A stretch of 64,000 nucleotides of DNA from the NCBI GenBank assembly GCA_033439685.1, contig JAUEDM010000001.1, positions 4,712,001 through 4,776,000 of the forward strand. The letters are read 5' to 3'. Of this stretch, positions 24,119 through 37,579 are shown piece by piece. The position numbers and the translations under genes are program-made. Source of the DNA: Apodospora peruviana. Taxonomy: Eukaryota > Ascomycota > Sordariomycetes > Sordariales > Lasiosphaeriaceae. Under the pieces are notes generated by a model, which searched no databases, was not told where the DNA came from, and saw only the letters and a list, made by a program, of their open reading frames with translations. Each line of letters opens with the position of its first letter. The first letter of the stretch is position 1.

Positions 24119-25041
24119 TACAGTACGACACTACGGATTATGTACATCCTTTGAGTTGAACATGAAATAAATAATCCGTACCAGGTACCGTACTCATTCT
24201 ATCACATCTATTTTCCACTCTCAGAAGCAACGGCCTCTGCGGACGCGTCTAAGAATCTCTCATAGAGCTTGCCTGCAGCTTCGGGGGGTCGTCCGTCCCA
24301 GCTCAAATAACCCCAGCCCCGTACGGGAAACAGAACCTGGCGTAGACGATCGGCGAGCGGCTTGAGGGAGAAAAAGCGGGAGGTAAATGATCATGTTTCC
24401 TGGAGATATCTTGGTGAATAATCATGGCGTCATAACAGAGTGATCGGTGACACTGGATGGGTATCGGATGCTGGTGGAACCAGTCGATGGTTTCCGCCCG
24501 GATGGGAGCGGTCATTCTGTGTCTTCGGTGCTGTTCCCGTCAGGTCCTGTTCCAGCAGGTTGTATGGAAATGTTCCACCTTACCGGAACACCGTTACACC
24601 TTACACGGGAATAGGTGGGGTAAATTCCGCGGTTGGGCCGTTAACGTTTGGCCGCGTGCGGGGGTTATCCGGACTCTTGCCGTCCGGACATCTGACATCA
24701 TGAGCTTCTGAGAGGCTAAGCTCGAAAAGGCAACTCTTCAAACAACCTCTTCTCCGAACGCTTCATCTTCAATTTTCAAATCCCCAGACAGCTGCAAGGC
24801 TTCTACGATTTGCAACTGTGGTTGCACACACTTGTTTCAGACTTTGATACCATTTCCATGACATGTCATCTCCATAATTGACCTCCGTTTAGTGGCTTGC
24901 CCTGCAAGTGAGTGAACCCCAACAATTCTGGTCCGAAGTGAGACATGATGCTGTTATTGAGTGCCTTGCGACACTGACCGTCTTCGTGGGCCGGTCCGTA
25001 TCTCTCGAGTGCTGACTCTCGGGGCCGTCACAGGATTGACC

Positions 25042-27872
25042 ATGCCTACCGAGCAAACCCCCTTGATCACCACGGTGAGGGTGTCGTCGCACCGACATCG
25101 CTACTCCCACAATGTCGTCCGTCGCTTCTGCACGATTGCTCTGTCGTCCATTCTGATCTGGTTCTCGCTGGCCTTCATCATTCTGGCCTTCTTTTCCACC
25201 ATCCAGATCCCGCACCATGCCTGGCCGGGCCATCACCGGAGGAAAGTCAGCTATGAGCAGCTGCGTCAGGTGCTCTTGGATACCCCCAGCAGCAAGGAGG
25301 CTGAGGAATGGAGTCGCTACTACACATCGGGACCCCATCTTGCCGGCAAAAACGAATCACAGGTTTGCAGCCCCTGTTCCACGCGACATATGCCTACCTA
25401 ACTAACACGCCCGCCAGGCGATCTGGACCAAGGAAAAATGGGAGGATTTTGGAATCCAGTCAGAGGTTATATCCTACGATACGTATCTTAACTTTCCGGT
25501 AGACCACCGACTGGCCCTCCTAGAAAAGAAGAAGGGAGAGGATGGTGCGTCGTCCCGGAAAGTTGCCTTCGAAGCCTCCCTGGTCGAGGATGTATTGGAT
25601 CAAGACTCGACAAGCGGCTTGGAAGGTAGAATCCCGACATTCCACGGATACTCCGCCTCGGGCAATGTCACGGCACCGGTGGTCTACGTCAACTACGGAA
25701 CCTACCAAGACTACGAGGACCTACTGAAGGCCAATGTTAGCCTTGAGGGAAAGATCGCCATTGCCCGTTATGGAGGCATCTTCCGTGGTCTCAAGATAAA
25801 GCGTGCCCAAGAGCTGGGCATGATTGGAGCCATCCTTTACAGCGATCCCGGCGATGATGGCAACGTCACGGAGGCGAACGGCGTAGCCACCTACCCAGAC
25901 GGCCCAGCTCGCCAGCCCAGCAGCGTGCAGCGTGGAAGCGTCGAGTTTCTCAGCGTCTTACCAGGAGACCCGTAAATATAAAGCCTGCCCGCATTACCCG
26001 AGTTTGTACTAACATGTCGTCAGGACAACGCCGGGGTATCCCTCCAAGCCGGGTGTCCCTCGCCAGCCGACGGACAATATACTCCCGCGAATTCCTTCGG
26101 TACCAATCTCATACATGGACGCTCTCCCTATCCTCAAAGCGCTCAACGGCCATGGCCCAGCAGCCAAGGACTTCAATAGGTACTGGACTCTTAACACAGG
26201 CTTGTCGTACAAGGGCGTGGACTATAACATCGGACCAACGCCGGATGATATCGTTGTGAACCTCTACAACGAGCAGGAATACGTGACGACTCCTCTTTGG
26301 AACGTGATTGGCATCATCAACGGCACCATTCCCGACGAGGTAATCAGTGAGTGACCCATTCCTGTTGGCATCTCTTGATCTGTGTCCGGGCGCAGATTTT
26401 GGGCGCCAAAGATCAATGCTGTTAATCAGGTACCTCAATGGCGTGAAATTTCCGTACTGACGGTGCTATTCAACACAGTTGTCGGAAATCATCGTGATGC
26501 ATGGATCGCAGGTGGTGCTGGTGATCCCAACAGCGGTTCAGCCGTCCTAAACGAAGTGGTACGCTCGTTTGGGGCAGCTTTGGCCCTTGGTTGGAAGCCT
26601 CTGCGCACTATCGTCTTTGCGTCGTGGGACGGCGAGGAATACGGCCTCGTTGGGTCTACCGAGTGGGTTGAAGAGTACCTGCCTTGGATCCGCAAGGCTA
26701 ATGTCGCGTATCTTGTAAGTCCCGAGAGCCGAACTCATAAGCTCTGGCCTCGCAGACCAACCCAGCACTAATCACCGGTATTATATAGAATCTCGATGTC
26801 GGCGTAATCGGCAAGTACTTCTCCGCCGGCGCGGCACCGCTCCTCCACCGCGTCATCTACGAAGCCACAGCAGGCGTGCAGTCCCCGAACCAGACCGTGC
26901 CGGGTCAGACTGTGCGCGACCTGTGGGACGGACAAATCCACGTCATGGGCAGTGGGAGCGACTTCACGGCCTTCCAGGACTTTGCCGGGGTTCCTTGTCT
27001 CGACGTCCGCTTCACAGGCCACGAGCACGAGGACCCCGTCTACCACTACCACAGCAACTACGATAGCTTTGACTGGATGGAAAAGTATGGTGATCCCGGT
27101 TTTCTCTACCATCGCACCATCGCTCAGGTGCTCAGTCTGATCACCGCCCAGCTGGCGGATGTTCCGGTCATCACCTTTGGGGCTGCGGATTATGCGAATG
27201 CTCTGGAGGGCTACGTAAAGAAAGTGGAGGCCAAGTTGGAGGCTATCCTGTTACCCCGGTCAGAGCGAGATCTTGATATTTCAATGTTGAGCGAGGAAGC
27301 CATTGCCGAGATACGCGGCAGCCATCAGAATACTAGCCGCATCGACATCAACGATAATGACCGCCACCGCCGTCATGGCCATAACGATGATGGCAAGCCC
27401 AGTGCTGAATTGTTCAAAAAGGCGTTAGAGCGACTGCACAAGGCCGTGTCAGAGCTGACGACGAGCGCGACCAAGCTAGATTCGCAAGCCAAGGAGCTAG
27501 CCCGCCGCGTGGAGGAGGAGCATATCCCGTGGTGGGACTGGCCAAAGCGGCTGAAGCTGATCCTAGCGATCCGTGCCGTCAATACAAAGTACAAGTATAT
27601 GGAACGCAGCTTCTTGTTTGATGACGGGCTTGATGGACGGCCGTGGTTCAAGCACGTGGTGTTTGCGCCGGGACTGTGGACTGGGTATTCTGGTGGTGAG
27701 TGATTTTCCGATAAAGAAAGGTGGTCGTATGATTGTTGACTAATAATATGTGTTCCGAGTAGCTGTGTTCCCTGGTTTGGTGGAAAGTATTGATTCAGAG
27801 GACTGGACGAACGCGAAGAGGTGGGTGGATATCATTGAGAACTGTCTCAAGCAGGCTTCCAAGCGATTGTAG
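25042..27872 (+). CDS. M28-family zinc peptidase, transferrin-receptor/glutamate carboxypeptidase II-like
   Basis: Six exons (25042-25362, 25418-25971, 26024-26346, 26479-26714, 26789-27695, 27763-27872) give 816 residues. It is a type II membrane protein: a short basic cytosolic end, then one helix at about residues 31-54 (FCTIALSSILIWFSLAFIIL). A protease-associated domain (GKIAIARYGGIFRGLKIKRA) follows. The M28 zinc site starts near residue 403 with NHRDAW, DPNSGSAVLNE, catalytic WDGEEYGLVGSTEW, NLDVG and HYHSNYDS, so metal ligands and the catalytic glutamate look intact. A dimerisation-type C-terminal domain ends with WTGYSG, then VFPGLVESID across the last splice. The fungal group includes yeast Vps70-like proteins. 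The substrate is not known. The ATG at 25042 is the first in frame. Confidence 0.93.
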
Positions 27873-27891
27873 TTCGTGTAAGCTACCTCGA

Positions 27892-27910
27892 TACCTACCT
27901 GAGGTAGGTA
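27892..27910. repeat. Palindrome TACCTACCT-G-AGGTAGGTA
   Basis: Perfect 9-bp arms around a single base, 20 bp after the peptidase stop codon. It belongs to the same motif family as TACCTAGGTA. Confidence 0.8.
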
Positions 27911-28701
27911 CCGTAAATAGGGAAGAGAGTTGGGTAAGATCAGAGGATATATATGATGTTGGTTATGTTTTATGACAGTTAACTGTATCATGTTGATATG
28001 TTGGTGTTCGAGGTATGCTTCCAAAACCATCCTTGAATCCTACCGCGGGTAAGGCGCATCGGGTATCACTTCGGACATGATGCCATTTCGGTTCCAAACT
28101 CACTGCCACTCAACTCCTCTTCCTCTTATGTTGCACAAGGTAAATGCTCTCCAAGAAAAAAAAAAGGTATCTTTCTAGTCGTTTTCTTCTTCGCAACCTC
28201 CATTGTTCATGAAAATACTGGCACAACACTCAAGTTCAAGCCAGTGAGGTCTCGCTCCCGCGCAGTAATATATATCGCCTCATCAACTAAGGTAGTTCCA
28301 ATCTATGTATTTTCACCTCGCCGGAAACTTACCCTGCACTTGTCGTTCCCAAAAACCTACCCGGGCACTTGCTCCCAAGAAACTCCCCCTTATACCTGCG
28401 CCTAGGAATCTCACCAAGTCCCCGTCTTCTTCTTGTATCTTCCTCCCATTTACTTCCTTCGCCCATTCATAATGTCTGTCAGATCACGCAATAGCAATCA
28501 CCAGCATGCAACCCGAAACTAAGTAGCAAAAATACGACGTTGCCTTCTTGCTTCTCCATCACCATCTACTACTGTACTGTAGCAACTAACTACTAACTTC
28601 AGTTGAGTGGTATGATGTATGTATGTATGTAATGCTTGACCGCCCGGTTAATGAAGAAAACGCGCACGCCTCCATCCCTAAAACTAAAACTCAACCCAAC
28701 A

Positions 28702-28711
28702 TACCTAGGTA
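28702..28711. repeat. TACCTAGGTA palindrome
   Basis: Second exact copy of the ten-base palindrome, in the convergent gap. Confidence 0.8.
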
Positions 28712-28880
28712 GCTGATGAACAAACCCAAACCATTCCATGCCCCTTTCCCAACATTCGTCCATCCAGCCGCCCAGCTTTATCCATTCATGACTTCTTTTT
28801 GTTTTTCATTTCTCCCTCCTCCTCTCGACCGTGATCCCTCGCTACAGCGCTTCCCCCCCCAATTCCCTGCTGCGCCCTCC

Positions 28881-31800
28881 TTACTGAGTCCGATAGAACT
28901 TCTTATACAGCAAATGCAACAGCAAGTTAACATTCATTTTCAGATTCCCCTCAAACAGATTCATAAACTGATGCGCCTCAAACTGCGCTTGCAGCAAATC
29001 CTCAACCGGCACTAACGCGCTGGCGCCGGGAATCTGGATATGACTCCTGCTCCCCTCGAGCGAGAACACACCCACCTCATCACACGAGATGGTCAGGTTG
29101 ATCTGCCCCCACTCGCGCTCCGGAATGCCCGACCACGACACCAGCACCCCTTTGTCCGAGAGGGCGCGCGCGCTGTACTTGTACGACCCGAACTTCGGCA
29201 CCCGGCCGCTTCTCTCCAATTCGCGCTGGTGGTTGTACTGTTTCGTGAATGGTAGCAGAAATCTCTTTTTTCTGTTTCGTTTTCATGGCGTTAGTAAACA
29301 TTCCTCTCTCAAAAGAATATCGAAAAAGAACATACCCTTTCTTATTCTGCAACGTCGCCATGGCCTGCTCAATATAATCGTCATAACTCTTCCTCTGCTG
29401 CTCCAAATACTTGGCCTTTTCGTGCAGGTTCCCCAGTGTCAGCCTGACTCCCTCCAACTCGCGCTGCCTCTGCACCCTCCTCCTACTCTTCGTCCTGATA
29501 TCCAGTGCGATGGCGTTAAGAACGTCCTGATAATAGTTGTGCTTGGAAATACGGCCCATATGCTCCAGCCGCATGACATTCTCCAGCGCCGTCCGCTTCA
29601 GCTCGTAGTACGACATCCTCGTGACATCGATCATGTTCGCATCTGAGTAAGCGCCGCGTGTGCTCGACCCATTTGAAAAATCTTCCCTCAACAACATTTT
29701 CCACTTGTGTTCGTCCTCTTGCGATATCGGTTTCACCAAAATCTCCAGCAGGTTTGCGCCCGTCTGCACCCGGATGATATACAAAATGCACCGCTTGGTC
29801 TCCATAAACAACGCTTTGACGTCCGCCTCGGGGTCCTCGACGTCGTGCAGCTTTGGCGTCAAAAACATCTGGATATCCGAAGACGTGGTCGTCACCATCT
29901 CTGTCTCGTTGTGCTTGGCGCTGCCGAGGTCCTGCATGATCTCCCGCAGCATGTCGTCCCGGTTTGGGCACAGGGCCGGCAGCTCGGCCGCGATGAGGTT
30001 GTGGATGGCGAACACGTCGGTCAGCTTGATGTAGAGAGTCGGCTTGTTTTTGGCGTAGAGGTCGTTGAACTCGTCGATATCAAAAGTGCTCTCGGCGTCG
30101 GGCACGGCGATGATCTCGCTGGTGATGTGTGCTAGCCGCTCGATAGACTCGGCGACAAAGGCGTTGAGGGGCTGAAGGTAGATGTTGTCGCCGCCGAACT
30201 GTCTGCCTGACGCAATCTGGCCCAAGACTTTGGCGACTTCACCGAGATTGCGCTTCTGCAGCGGACCTAGTTGCTTCTCGACGACTCCGACGTTTTCGGG
30301 CGACGTGAGAGCTGGTTGGAGGTAGGACCGCCATAACCAGTTGATGACTACTTGTAATAAATGTGCGTGATGCTCACGGCGGAAGTGTTGGCAGAGGGCC
30401 TCAAAAGTTTGTCGGCATACAAATCGGAGACCGTAGGGCATGCGAGGAAGCAAGTCTTCCAGCGCCAAAAGAAACTGGTCGCAGATTTCCCGGAGATCAC
30501 GAAGGTGGTCGATGAACAGGTCTCTTGTCTCTGGGTCCTTGATGGCCAGCTCTCGTGGTATGTCCAGAGGCCGATTACTAGGCCGACCCGTTCTCAACTC
30601 TTCGTTATTTATTGCCGATCGGTAAATCTGCATCGGGTCGCTCTCCAGGTCCAGTGCCGGGTCTTCAATGATGTTGTCTCGGATGAGGGGCCCCAACAGA
30701 TCCCTCAAGTATTTCCTATCCCGCGGGGATCTGGTGTAGTTGTGCAACAGTTTGGACCAGAAGAAGTTGCCGCGGAGGTAGTCCTGAAGACTGTGGCAGA
30801 CTTCCACCTCCTCCCGGATAGACCTAGCAATAAGCTTCAAAAGATAATACTCCTCCCTTCGCTTCTGGGCATAACCAAACAGCCCCATCATCAAGTGCTC
30901 AATCCGCTTGCACTCCTTCTCCACGGTACCCTGCTCACGCACCCGCCTGAAAAGCCTTGCCAGGTAATGGGGCTGTGTCTGGAGAGTAAAGAAGAGCTGT
31001 TGATACGACTCAAGCTTCTTCCGTGAGCTCTTGTTCAAAGCCTTGAGATCGAACTGGTTGGCACTGGATATTGAGCTGTTGGCAAGAAGGTTGCTGGTAT
31101 GTCCGCCGAAATTGCTTTGGTGCTTGACAACCTCATCAAGCGTGATCTTGTTCTTCACGAGGAGGGCAATCTTGATGTCGAGCTGGTCAATATATTGCTC
31201 CAGCATCTCGTTTTGTCGTACTTGCTGGACAACAGTCTTCCGTAGGCGCTCAAACTCCACCTCCTCATTGAAGTCGAAATCACTGTCGTTAAGTAGATGA
31301 ACAAAGTTCTTGACTGCGCCAACGGGAGGATTCTTTCCAGATGTGAGACTCTTGTAGGCCTCTCCTTGGAGCTTGGCCCGCACGAAGCTCTGGATCTTGA
31401 CGACTTTCTGCATGTTCTCGTGGAAGAACTTTTTCTTCTCCTCGAACTTGGTCCTCACCACAAATGCCTTAGCCGCAGCTTGGATTTCCATGATCGATTC
31501 CTCCTGCTCGTCAAGCTCTTCAAGCACATTTGCGACGTGTGCGCGGAGCAGCATGGCCCGAGCCAGGGATTGCAGTGAGACAGCCTCCTCTACAGTCTCT
31601 TGAAGCTCGCCGAGCAGGGTATCGTTTTTTTGTCGCCACGAGAACCCGCGAATATGCGACTGAAGGGTGATAATTTCAGGTATTTGCTGTTCGAGGGCGT
31701 CCATGTCGTCTGACAGTCGCCTCCGCTCCAACATCCCCCTAATCATGGACTGAAGGTCAGTGATGACGTCTTCGGCGGTACCAAGACTCTCAAGAGTGTC

Positions 31801-33930
31801 TGATATCTCCCTTCGCACCGCGCTCGCTCTGACGTGGGACTGGAGAATGCTTATGCTGGGTGAATGTGTTCTAAGCTCGGCCTTAAGTGCTTGAACGTTG
31901 GACCTAGCAAAGTTTCCGCGACAGACAGCTTGCATGGCCTCCCATTTGGGCGAGAAGCCTTCAAGAGCGTCCATTTGCAGCGCGATCTGGTTTCTTGTCA
32001 GCATGGCCCTCGCCACAGCCTGTAGACCAATTACGGCCTTGGCGTGTTTCTGCAGATGCCTTTGATCCTCCGCTAGTCTTGTCCTCAACATCATGCCACG
32101 AACTGCAGTCTGTAGTCCGGTAATCGGACCAGCCAGGCTGTGCGTCTCCTGCTGCTGAGCAAGCATGCGCTCACGGACCAAATATCCACGAAATGTCGCC
32201 TGAATATCTCGAATAGGACTGGACACTTGGAGTAATTGAGATCTCTTCTCTCGTACCTCGTTGCGGACTTTGCTAGCCCGCATCAAACTCTGTAGCTTGA
32301 GGACATCGCCCTCAACGCTCTTCCAGATCCTTTGTTTTTGCACCTCTCCGCGACGAACCAGATATCCGCGGGCCGCGCTTTGAAGTAGAGTTGCGAAGCG
32401 CTTCATCTGGAGCCGATACTCCATGATTTGGCGAGTGAAGTCACCGCGGATGCGGGCTTGGAGGTCAACAAGAAGGTCTTCCGAGTCCCAAAGCTGTTGC
32501 ATGGTGTGACCGAGTCGTATTCTCATCAGGGCACCCCGCATCTGAGCTTGTAGATCGATCACGGTCGCCTCATTCTCGGCAAGTTCTCTGTCGATTCTCT
32601 CTTCTTCTGTTTCCTCGGGTTCCGGGGTCGCTTCTACTCCAAAGTCGGCTCCCATAGTGCCGAAGCTAGGCATACTAACCCCCAGCTTATCGAGGCCCTT
32701 CTGCATAGCCTCGAGCTCATGGTGTTCAAATTCCAACTGGCCGACAAGATTGCCGATGCGGAAGTCGACGATGCCTTTTCGGTATAGGAGCCAACTAAGC
32801 GCGTGAATGCAGTATATGACCTTGGGAATGTTTTTCTTCTCGTATAGATCGATGAGCTCGAATCGGAATAGCTCTGGAAGCTCGACTTCGTCGAGATAGC
32901 GGAAGAATATGGCGATGTTGTCAGAATGCCGATACTGAAGGCGGGCATGGCGGAATATCTTGAGCCGCCGATGGGGGTTGAGTGCCTCGACAACCTCGGC
33001 CAATGTGACACCGTCCCTCAATGCCTCCTCCAACTCCACGATGGGCGGTATGGGTCGATGAATAATGTCTTCGACCCATTCCTTGGCTTCTCCGATGTGA
33101 CAGAGGTACTCATAAGCCTGGAGGAACTGTCTCTGCTTGTCCATCCAGTTCCGACCTTCCCACCCATAGACACTGCCACGCTTACCGAGAGCACCAGCAC
33201 CAGCCGTTTCAGCCCGTTGAAGCCTCCGCCGACCACGGAGACCGGTGACCTCCTGCAACGGAAGGGTGAAATCCTCAGCGGAGCCAGATTGTGCGAGTTG
33301 TGATAGTGTACGCAGCTGGTTTGTGGAAGAGCGACCTAGCCGTTCAAGATCTGGCCTGTCCAGAGGAGCGGTGTGCGCATGCACCAGAGGAGGAGGGCCG
33401 ACCTCATTTCCGTGACGAACAGAGTCTGATCGGGTCAAGAGCATAGAATTGGGACGGACGGCAGTCGATCGTCGCGGCGGAGTGGGCGGCGGGGACTGAA
33501 CGGATGGCGCGATACTGGATATGGACAGCTTGGTGATATCCAGGCTTTGACCTCTATCATGACGATTGGAGGCTCGGGCTGGCGTCGATTCTGCAGGAAC
33601 TCGGGGCAGTGGGCGGAGGGACTGCCTGGCCACATTATAGATGTTGCTGTCGGGCATGGGCGTCGTCGGCGAGTAGCTCTGTGAGGACTGAAGTTTGGGC
33701 GGCAGTCGACTGGCTTCGCTTTGGCCTCGTTTGTGTCCCTGGTTCGAGTAGATACTAGATGGCGAAGAAGACAATGCGCTGGGGGTCCTGCTCCCTATTT
33801 CGAAAAGTCCAGACGAAGAGTTGGAGTAGCCTGACGACGCAGATGAGGAAGCATTGGAGGGCGCACGGAGGATTGCGTAGTTGTCGAGAGTCTGCGACTG
33901 GCGGAGTGGATGCGGGCGGTACGACGACAT
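28881..33930 (-). CDS. IQG1: IQGAP-type cytokinesis scaffold (RasGAP-related)
   Basis: Actin-ring scaffold, orthologue group of yeast Iqg1 and fission-yeast Rng2 (family knowledge). Minus-strand exons are 33930-29336 and 29271-28881, giving 1661 residues. Order: ~260 residues of Ser/Pro-rich sequence; calponin-homology domain at about 263-387 (RQFLQAYEYLCHIGEAKEWV onward); about fourteen IQ-like repeats to roughly residue 880 (for example LLQSAARGYLVRRGEVQKQ); RasGAP-like domain at about 1030-1270 (SLQDYLRGNFFWSKLLHNY, MPYGLRFVCRQTF); RasGAP C-terminal domain from about 1437. The second exon supplies KKRFLLPFTKQYNHQ to the C-terminus. The single 64-bp intron is GT-AG. Reading through it gives a spurious continuation that soon loses homology. 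Divergent from IMP dehydrogenase. Confidence 0.96.
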
Positions 33931-35179
33931 GTTAGGTTGGTGGCTACCAGCTCGGCGACAACATCAGACGGTGTTTGCGACGCAATGTTGATTTTCGGTT
34001 TGCCCCTGTAAACACAGCCCGCCGGCCTGATCACCTCTAGGCCTTGACTTCCAAGCGCGTTGACTTTAAGGTGATGCCAATGGAAAATTCGGGCGGTTTG
34101 GGTATTATAATCTAGTGGAATGCGTCAAGAAGGAGAACGAGTTTGGATAGGCAGTTTGCGGCATGGCGCGTCGAGAGGGGTGTGGGCAATTGCAATAGGC
34201 GATTTCCAGGTTCTTGGTTTCTTCGATCGTAAAAGAAAAAAACAATGGGAGTCACAAATGGCGCCGCGCACAGCGCAAAAAGAATAGTACTGGTGATATC
34301 AAAAAAGTACGTTCTGGAGATATCCTCATTCCGTCACAGCCATGAGCCGCATAGAGTCCGAAAGACCTTGGAAGCGACCGGGGTGGCCGAGCTGTGGGCG
34401 TTTGGTGGTGGTGGTGAAGGGCCTTTGTTTACATAGCAACCGAGGCAGGCGGTACTTGGTTGCGGGTGACCTCATGAAAATTCTTGGCATTTACGGGTTA
34501 CGGGTTACCCCTCTGCAGTCTGCCCGGGCGCGCGCTGCACACCTCAACAAAGCTGCGGCCACACAAAACTTCCAGGTTATTACGGAGTACATCCGTACAC
34601 CGAGTTGAACTACGGGCTCACCTTGTTGTCCTGTCCAATCGACGGGAATGACGAAATTAACTTCTTTCATTTCCGGGCAGTCTGCTGTGTCACAGTCACA
34701 AAGCACACTTCCGTCTTCTTTGTCCTTGTAAACTTGCTTGACAACTGTTCCTCGTCCAAATATATCAGTGCAATACTTGAGGGAGAAACTATTTAGACGA
34801 CTCGGCCGAGACCATCTCGTGTTCGCCGTTGTCGCTGTACGGAGTACGAATAGTGGAATCTCACGACACGAGCCAACGTCGTAGGAAAACGAGTGGAGCC
34901 ACACCGCACCCTGTCAGCCTGTGCACAGCTGCTTCGCTCACCGCCCGACAAAAAGAAAAGGCCCCGCATTTCGCTGGTCCAAGATCCAAAGTGACCGTAT
35001 AAAAAAAGTTTTTCGGAGGCGACTGCCCATCTTTTTCTTCTTCCTGTTCTCTTGGGGGGGAACAGTCGACTGACCAAACCAAAACTCATCGTCGTCGCTG
35101 AACTCCCCCAGCCCGATATATTCTTTCACAATTGCCTCTACCAGGCCGAGCTGTCTTTGCAATCCGTTGCGTACATACA
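33931..35179. other. Divergent promoter region of IQGAP and IMP dehydrogenase
   Basis: 1.25 kb containing both 5' leaders. A direct repeat TTACGGGTTACGGGTTAC lies at about 34493-34510. The 120 bp before the IMP dehydrogenase start are C/T-rich. No extra gene is supported. Confidence 0.55.
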
Positions 35180-37079
35180 ATGCCGGCAACCAACGGCTCT
35201 TCCGCCCCTGCGGCCAAGGCTCTGGACTTCACCACGGCTGAGGATGTCCTGAAGGAGTACCAGAGCCGCGATGGACTTAGCGTCCAGGAGCTCATGGACT
35301 CCAAGACCCAGGGCGGTCTTACCTACAACGACTTCCTGGTGCTCCCGGGATACATTGGCTTCCCCGCCTCCGCAGTCTCTCTCGACTCGCCCATCACCAA
35401 GCGCATCACGCTGAAGACACCCTTCGTGTCCTCGCCCATGGACACTGTCACCGAGCATGACATGGCCATTCACATGGCTCTCCAGGGTGGCCTGGGTGTC
35501 ATCCACCACAACTGCTCTCCCGAGGAGCAGGCCGACATGGTGCGCAAGGTCAAGCGTTACGAGAACGGTTTCATCCTCGATCCTGTCGTAATCAAGCGGG
35601 ATACCACCGTTGGCGAAGCCAAGGCTCTGAAGGAGAAGTGGGGATTCGGAGGTTTCCCCGTCACAGGTCAGTTGCTAATTTTTCTGCTACTTTTCTTCCC
35701 GAGCTTCCATGATTAAAAAACCATAATCAATAACTTTCGTTCCACCGTATCGACCTATGTGTCATGAGGAAACAAAACACTGAAAATTATGAACGGAGCC
35801 ACCATGTCAAAACTTTTGGAGCACTTCTACAAATTTACTTGCAGCGTGCTGACTTTTCATCTTGGCTACAGAATCTGGAAAGCTTGGATCGAAGCTCCTG
35901 GGCATTGTCACCAATCGCGACATTCAGTTCGAGGACGACCCGGAACAGCCTGTATCGAGCGTCATGGTTACAGATCTCATCACCGCCCCCGCCGGCGTCA
36001 CGCTTATCGAAGCCAATAAGATTCTGGCCAAGTCCAAGAAGGGTAAACTGCCCATCGTAGACAAGGACGGGAACCTCATCTCCATGATCTCGCGCTCTGA
36101 TTTGACCAAGAACCTCCATTTCCCCCTTGCCTCCAAGCTTCCGGACTCGAAGCAACTCCTCTGCGCTGCTGCTATTGGCACGCGGCCGGAAGACAAGATT
36201 CGTCTGGCAAAGCTTGTAGGGGCTGGCCTGGACATTGTCATTCTTGACAGCAGCCAGGGTTACAGCATGTACCAAATCGATATGATTAAGTGGATCAAGC
36301 AAGAGTTCCCTGACCTGGACGTCATCGGTGGCAATGTGGTGACCAGAGAGCAGGCTGCTGCTCTGATCGCCGCTGGTGTAGACGGCCTCCGTATCGGTAT
36401 GGGTAGCGGAAGCGCCTGCATTACCCAGGAGGTCATGGCTGTCGGTCGTCCTCAGGCGACTGCGGTCTACAACGTCAGCTCTTTTGCTGCGAGGTTTGGT
36501 GTTCCTTGCATTGCTGATGGTGGGATTCAGAATGTTGGTCACATCGTCAAGGGTCTCTGTCTCGGTGCTTCCACCATCATGATGGGTGGTCTCCTGGCTG
36601 GTACCACGGAGTCTCCCGGAACATCCTTCGTATCTCGTGAAGGCAAGCTCGTAAAGGCTTACCGCGGCATGGGAAGCATTGACGCCATGCAGGACAAGAA
36701 GGCCGGTGGCGGCGGCAAAGACAGCCAGAAGAGCAACGCCGGCACTGCTCGTTACTTCTCGGAAGGCGATAGTGTCTTGGTCGCTCAGGGCGTGTCTGGT
36801 GCTGTCGCCCACAGAGGGTGAGTGATTCCGTTCTGTGTGTCAAACAGCTTTAATTATGCACATGCTAACCTGCGCCATAAAAATAGATCCGTCAGCAAGT
36901 TCGTGCCATATCTTGCAGCAGGGTTGAAACACTCGATGCAGGATAGCGGCATCCAGAGCCTCAAGGAGCTTCACGAGGCCGTTACTAACGGCACCGTGAG
37001 ATTCGAGATTCGCACTGCTAGCGCCCAGCTGGAAGGCGGCGTTAACATGGAGTCCTATGAGAAGAAGCTGTACGCTTAG
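35180..37079 (+). CDS. IMD2: Inosine-5'-monophosphate dehydrogenase
   Basis: NAD-dependent oxidation of IMP to XMP, the committed step to guanine nucleotides. Exons are 35180-35666, 35872-36817 and 36887-37079, giving 541 residues, slightly longer than yeast. The barrel start SRDGLSVQELMD and YNDFLVLPG are present. Two CBS domains interrupt the barrel at about residues 120-240 (GFILDPVVI, LLGIVTNRDIQF, KGKLPIVDKDGNLISMISR). The active-site loop GSGSACITQEV places the catalytic cysteine at about residue 345, and the flap carries KAYRGMGSIDAM. The C-terminus is the usual VRFEIRTASAQLEGGVN. Introns are 205 and 69 bp, both GT-AG. The ATG at 35180 is the first in a C/T-rich leader. Convergent with LYS1. 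Confidence 0.97.
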
Positions 37080-37579
37080 GGACGCCACGGCTTTTAATGA
37101 GATACAAGGACACGAGCAAAATACCAAGATGAGGATGGGACGGGACGGACGGTTCGGGTTGTTTTGCCGGAGTTTGGTTGGGCCAATGAAAAAAAACTTA
37201 CTGGGAGGCTTTCGTTGCTGCTGCTGCTGCTGGGTTCTTTGTCTGATATTATATGGGGTTTTCTTCTGACAAGACCATGGAAAAATGCATCTCATGAATT
37301 ACAGACTATCTACTCGCGTCCACGTGAAAGACTACCCATTACAATGGATTGTATGCAGGGCACAGTTTGTTCCACGACAATGGAATGAATTCTCTATGTT
37401 GATCTAGTAGTCTCTCTCTCCCCACAAGCAACAGAGAGACCGCGGTCTAAGGTAGCTTTTGTTTTTATCTAACACATACCACCAAGTCTGTCTATCAAAA
37501 GCCGAAAAGCAAAAATTTTCCAGAAATCCATATTGCCTACCTACCCGATTTACTCGCTCACTGACAACGTTTTAGAGCT
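37080..37579. other. Convergent 3' gap
   Basis: Half a kilobase of 3' UTR-like sequence between IMP dehydrogenase and LYS1, with a short CTG-type run at about 37215-37230. No gene seen. Confidence 0.6.

Larger units (their letters stand above)
22568..25041. other. Divergent intergenic region, simple-repeat rich
   Basis: About 2.5 kb separating two divergent starts, so it should hold both promoters. It contains a (GT)13 microsatellite (23557-23583), a C-rich tract around 23776-23810 and a TACCTAGGTA palindrome (24109-24118). No supportable gene. Confidence 0.55.
27873..28880. other. Convergent 3' gap
   Basis: One kilobase between converging genes, made of AT- and C/T-rich UTR-like sequence. 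It holds a 19-bp palindrome (27892-27910), an (ATGT)n run near 28615 and a TACCTAGGTA site. No supportable gene. Confidence 0.55.

Noticed and set aside
35835..36812. 325-codon minus-strand ORF across IMP dehydrogenase exon 2
   Set aside because: It is the antisense shadow of a strongly conserved coding exon in GC-rich codons; its translation has no recognisable motif.
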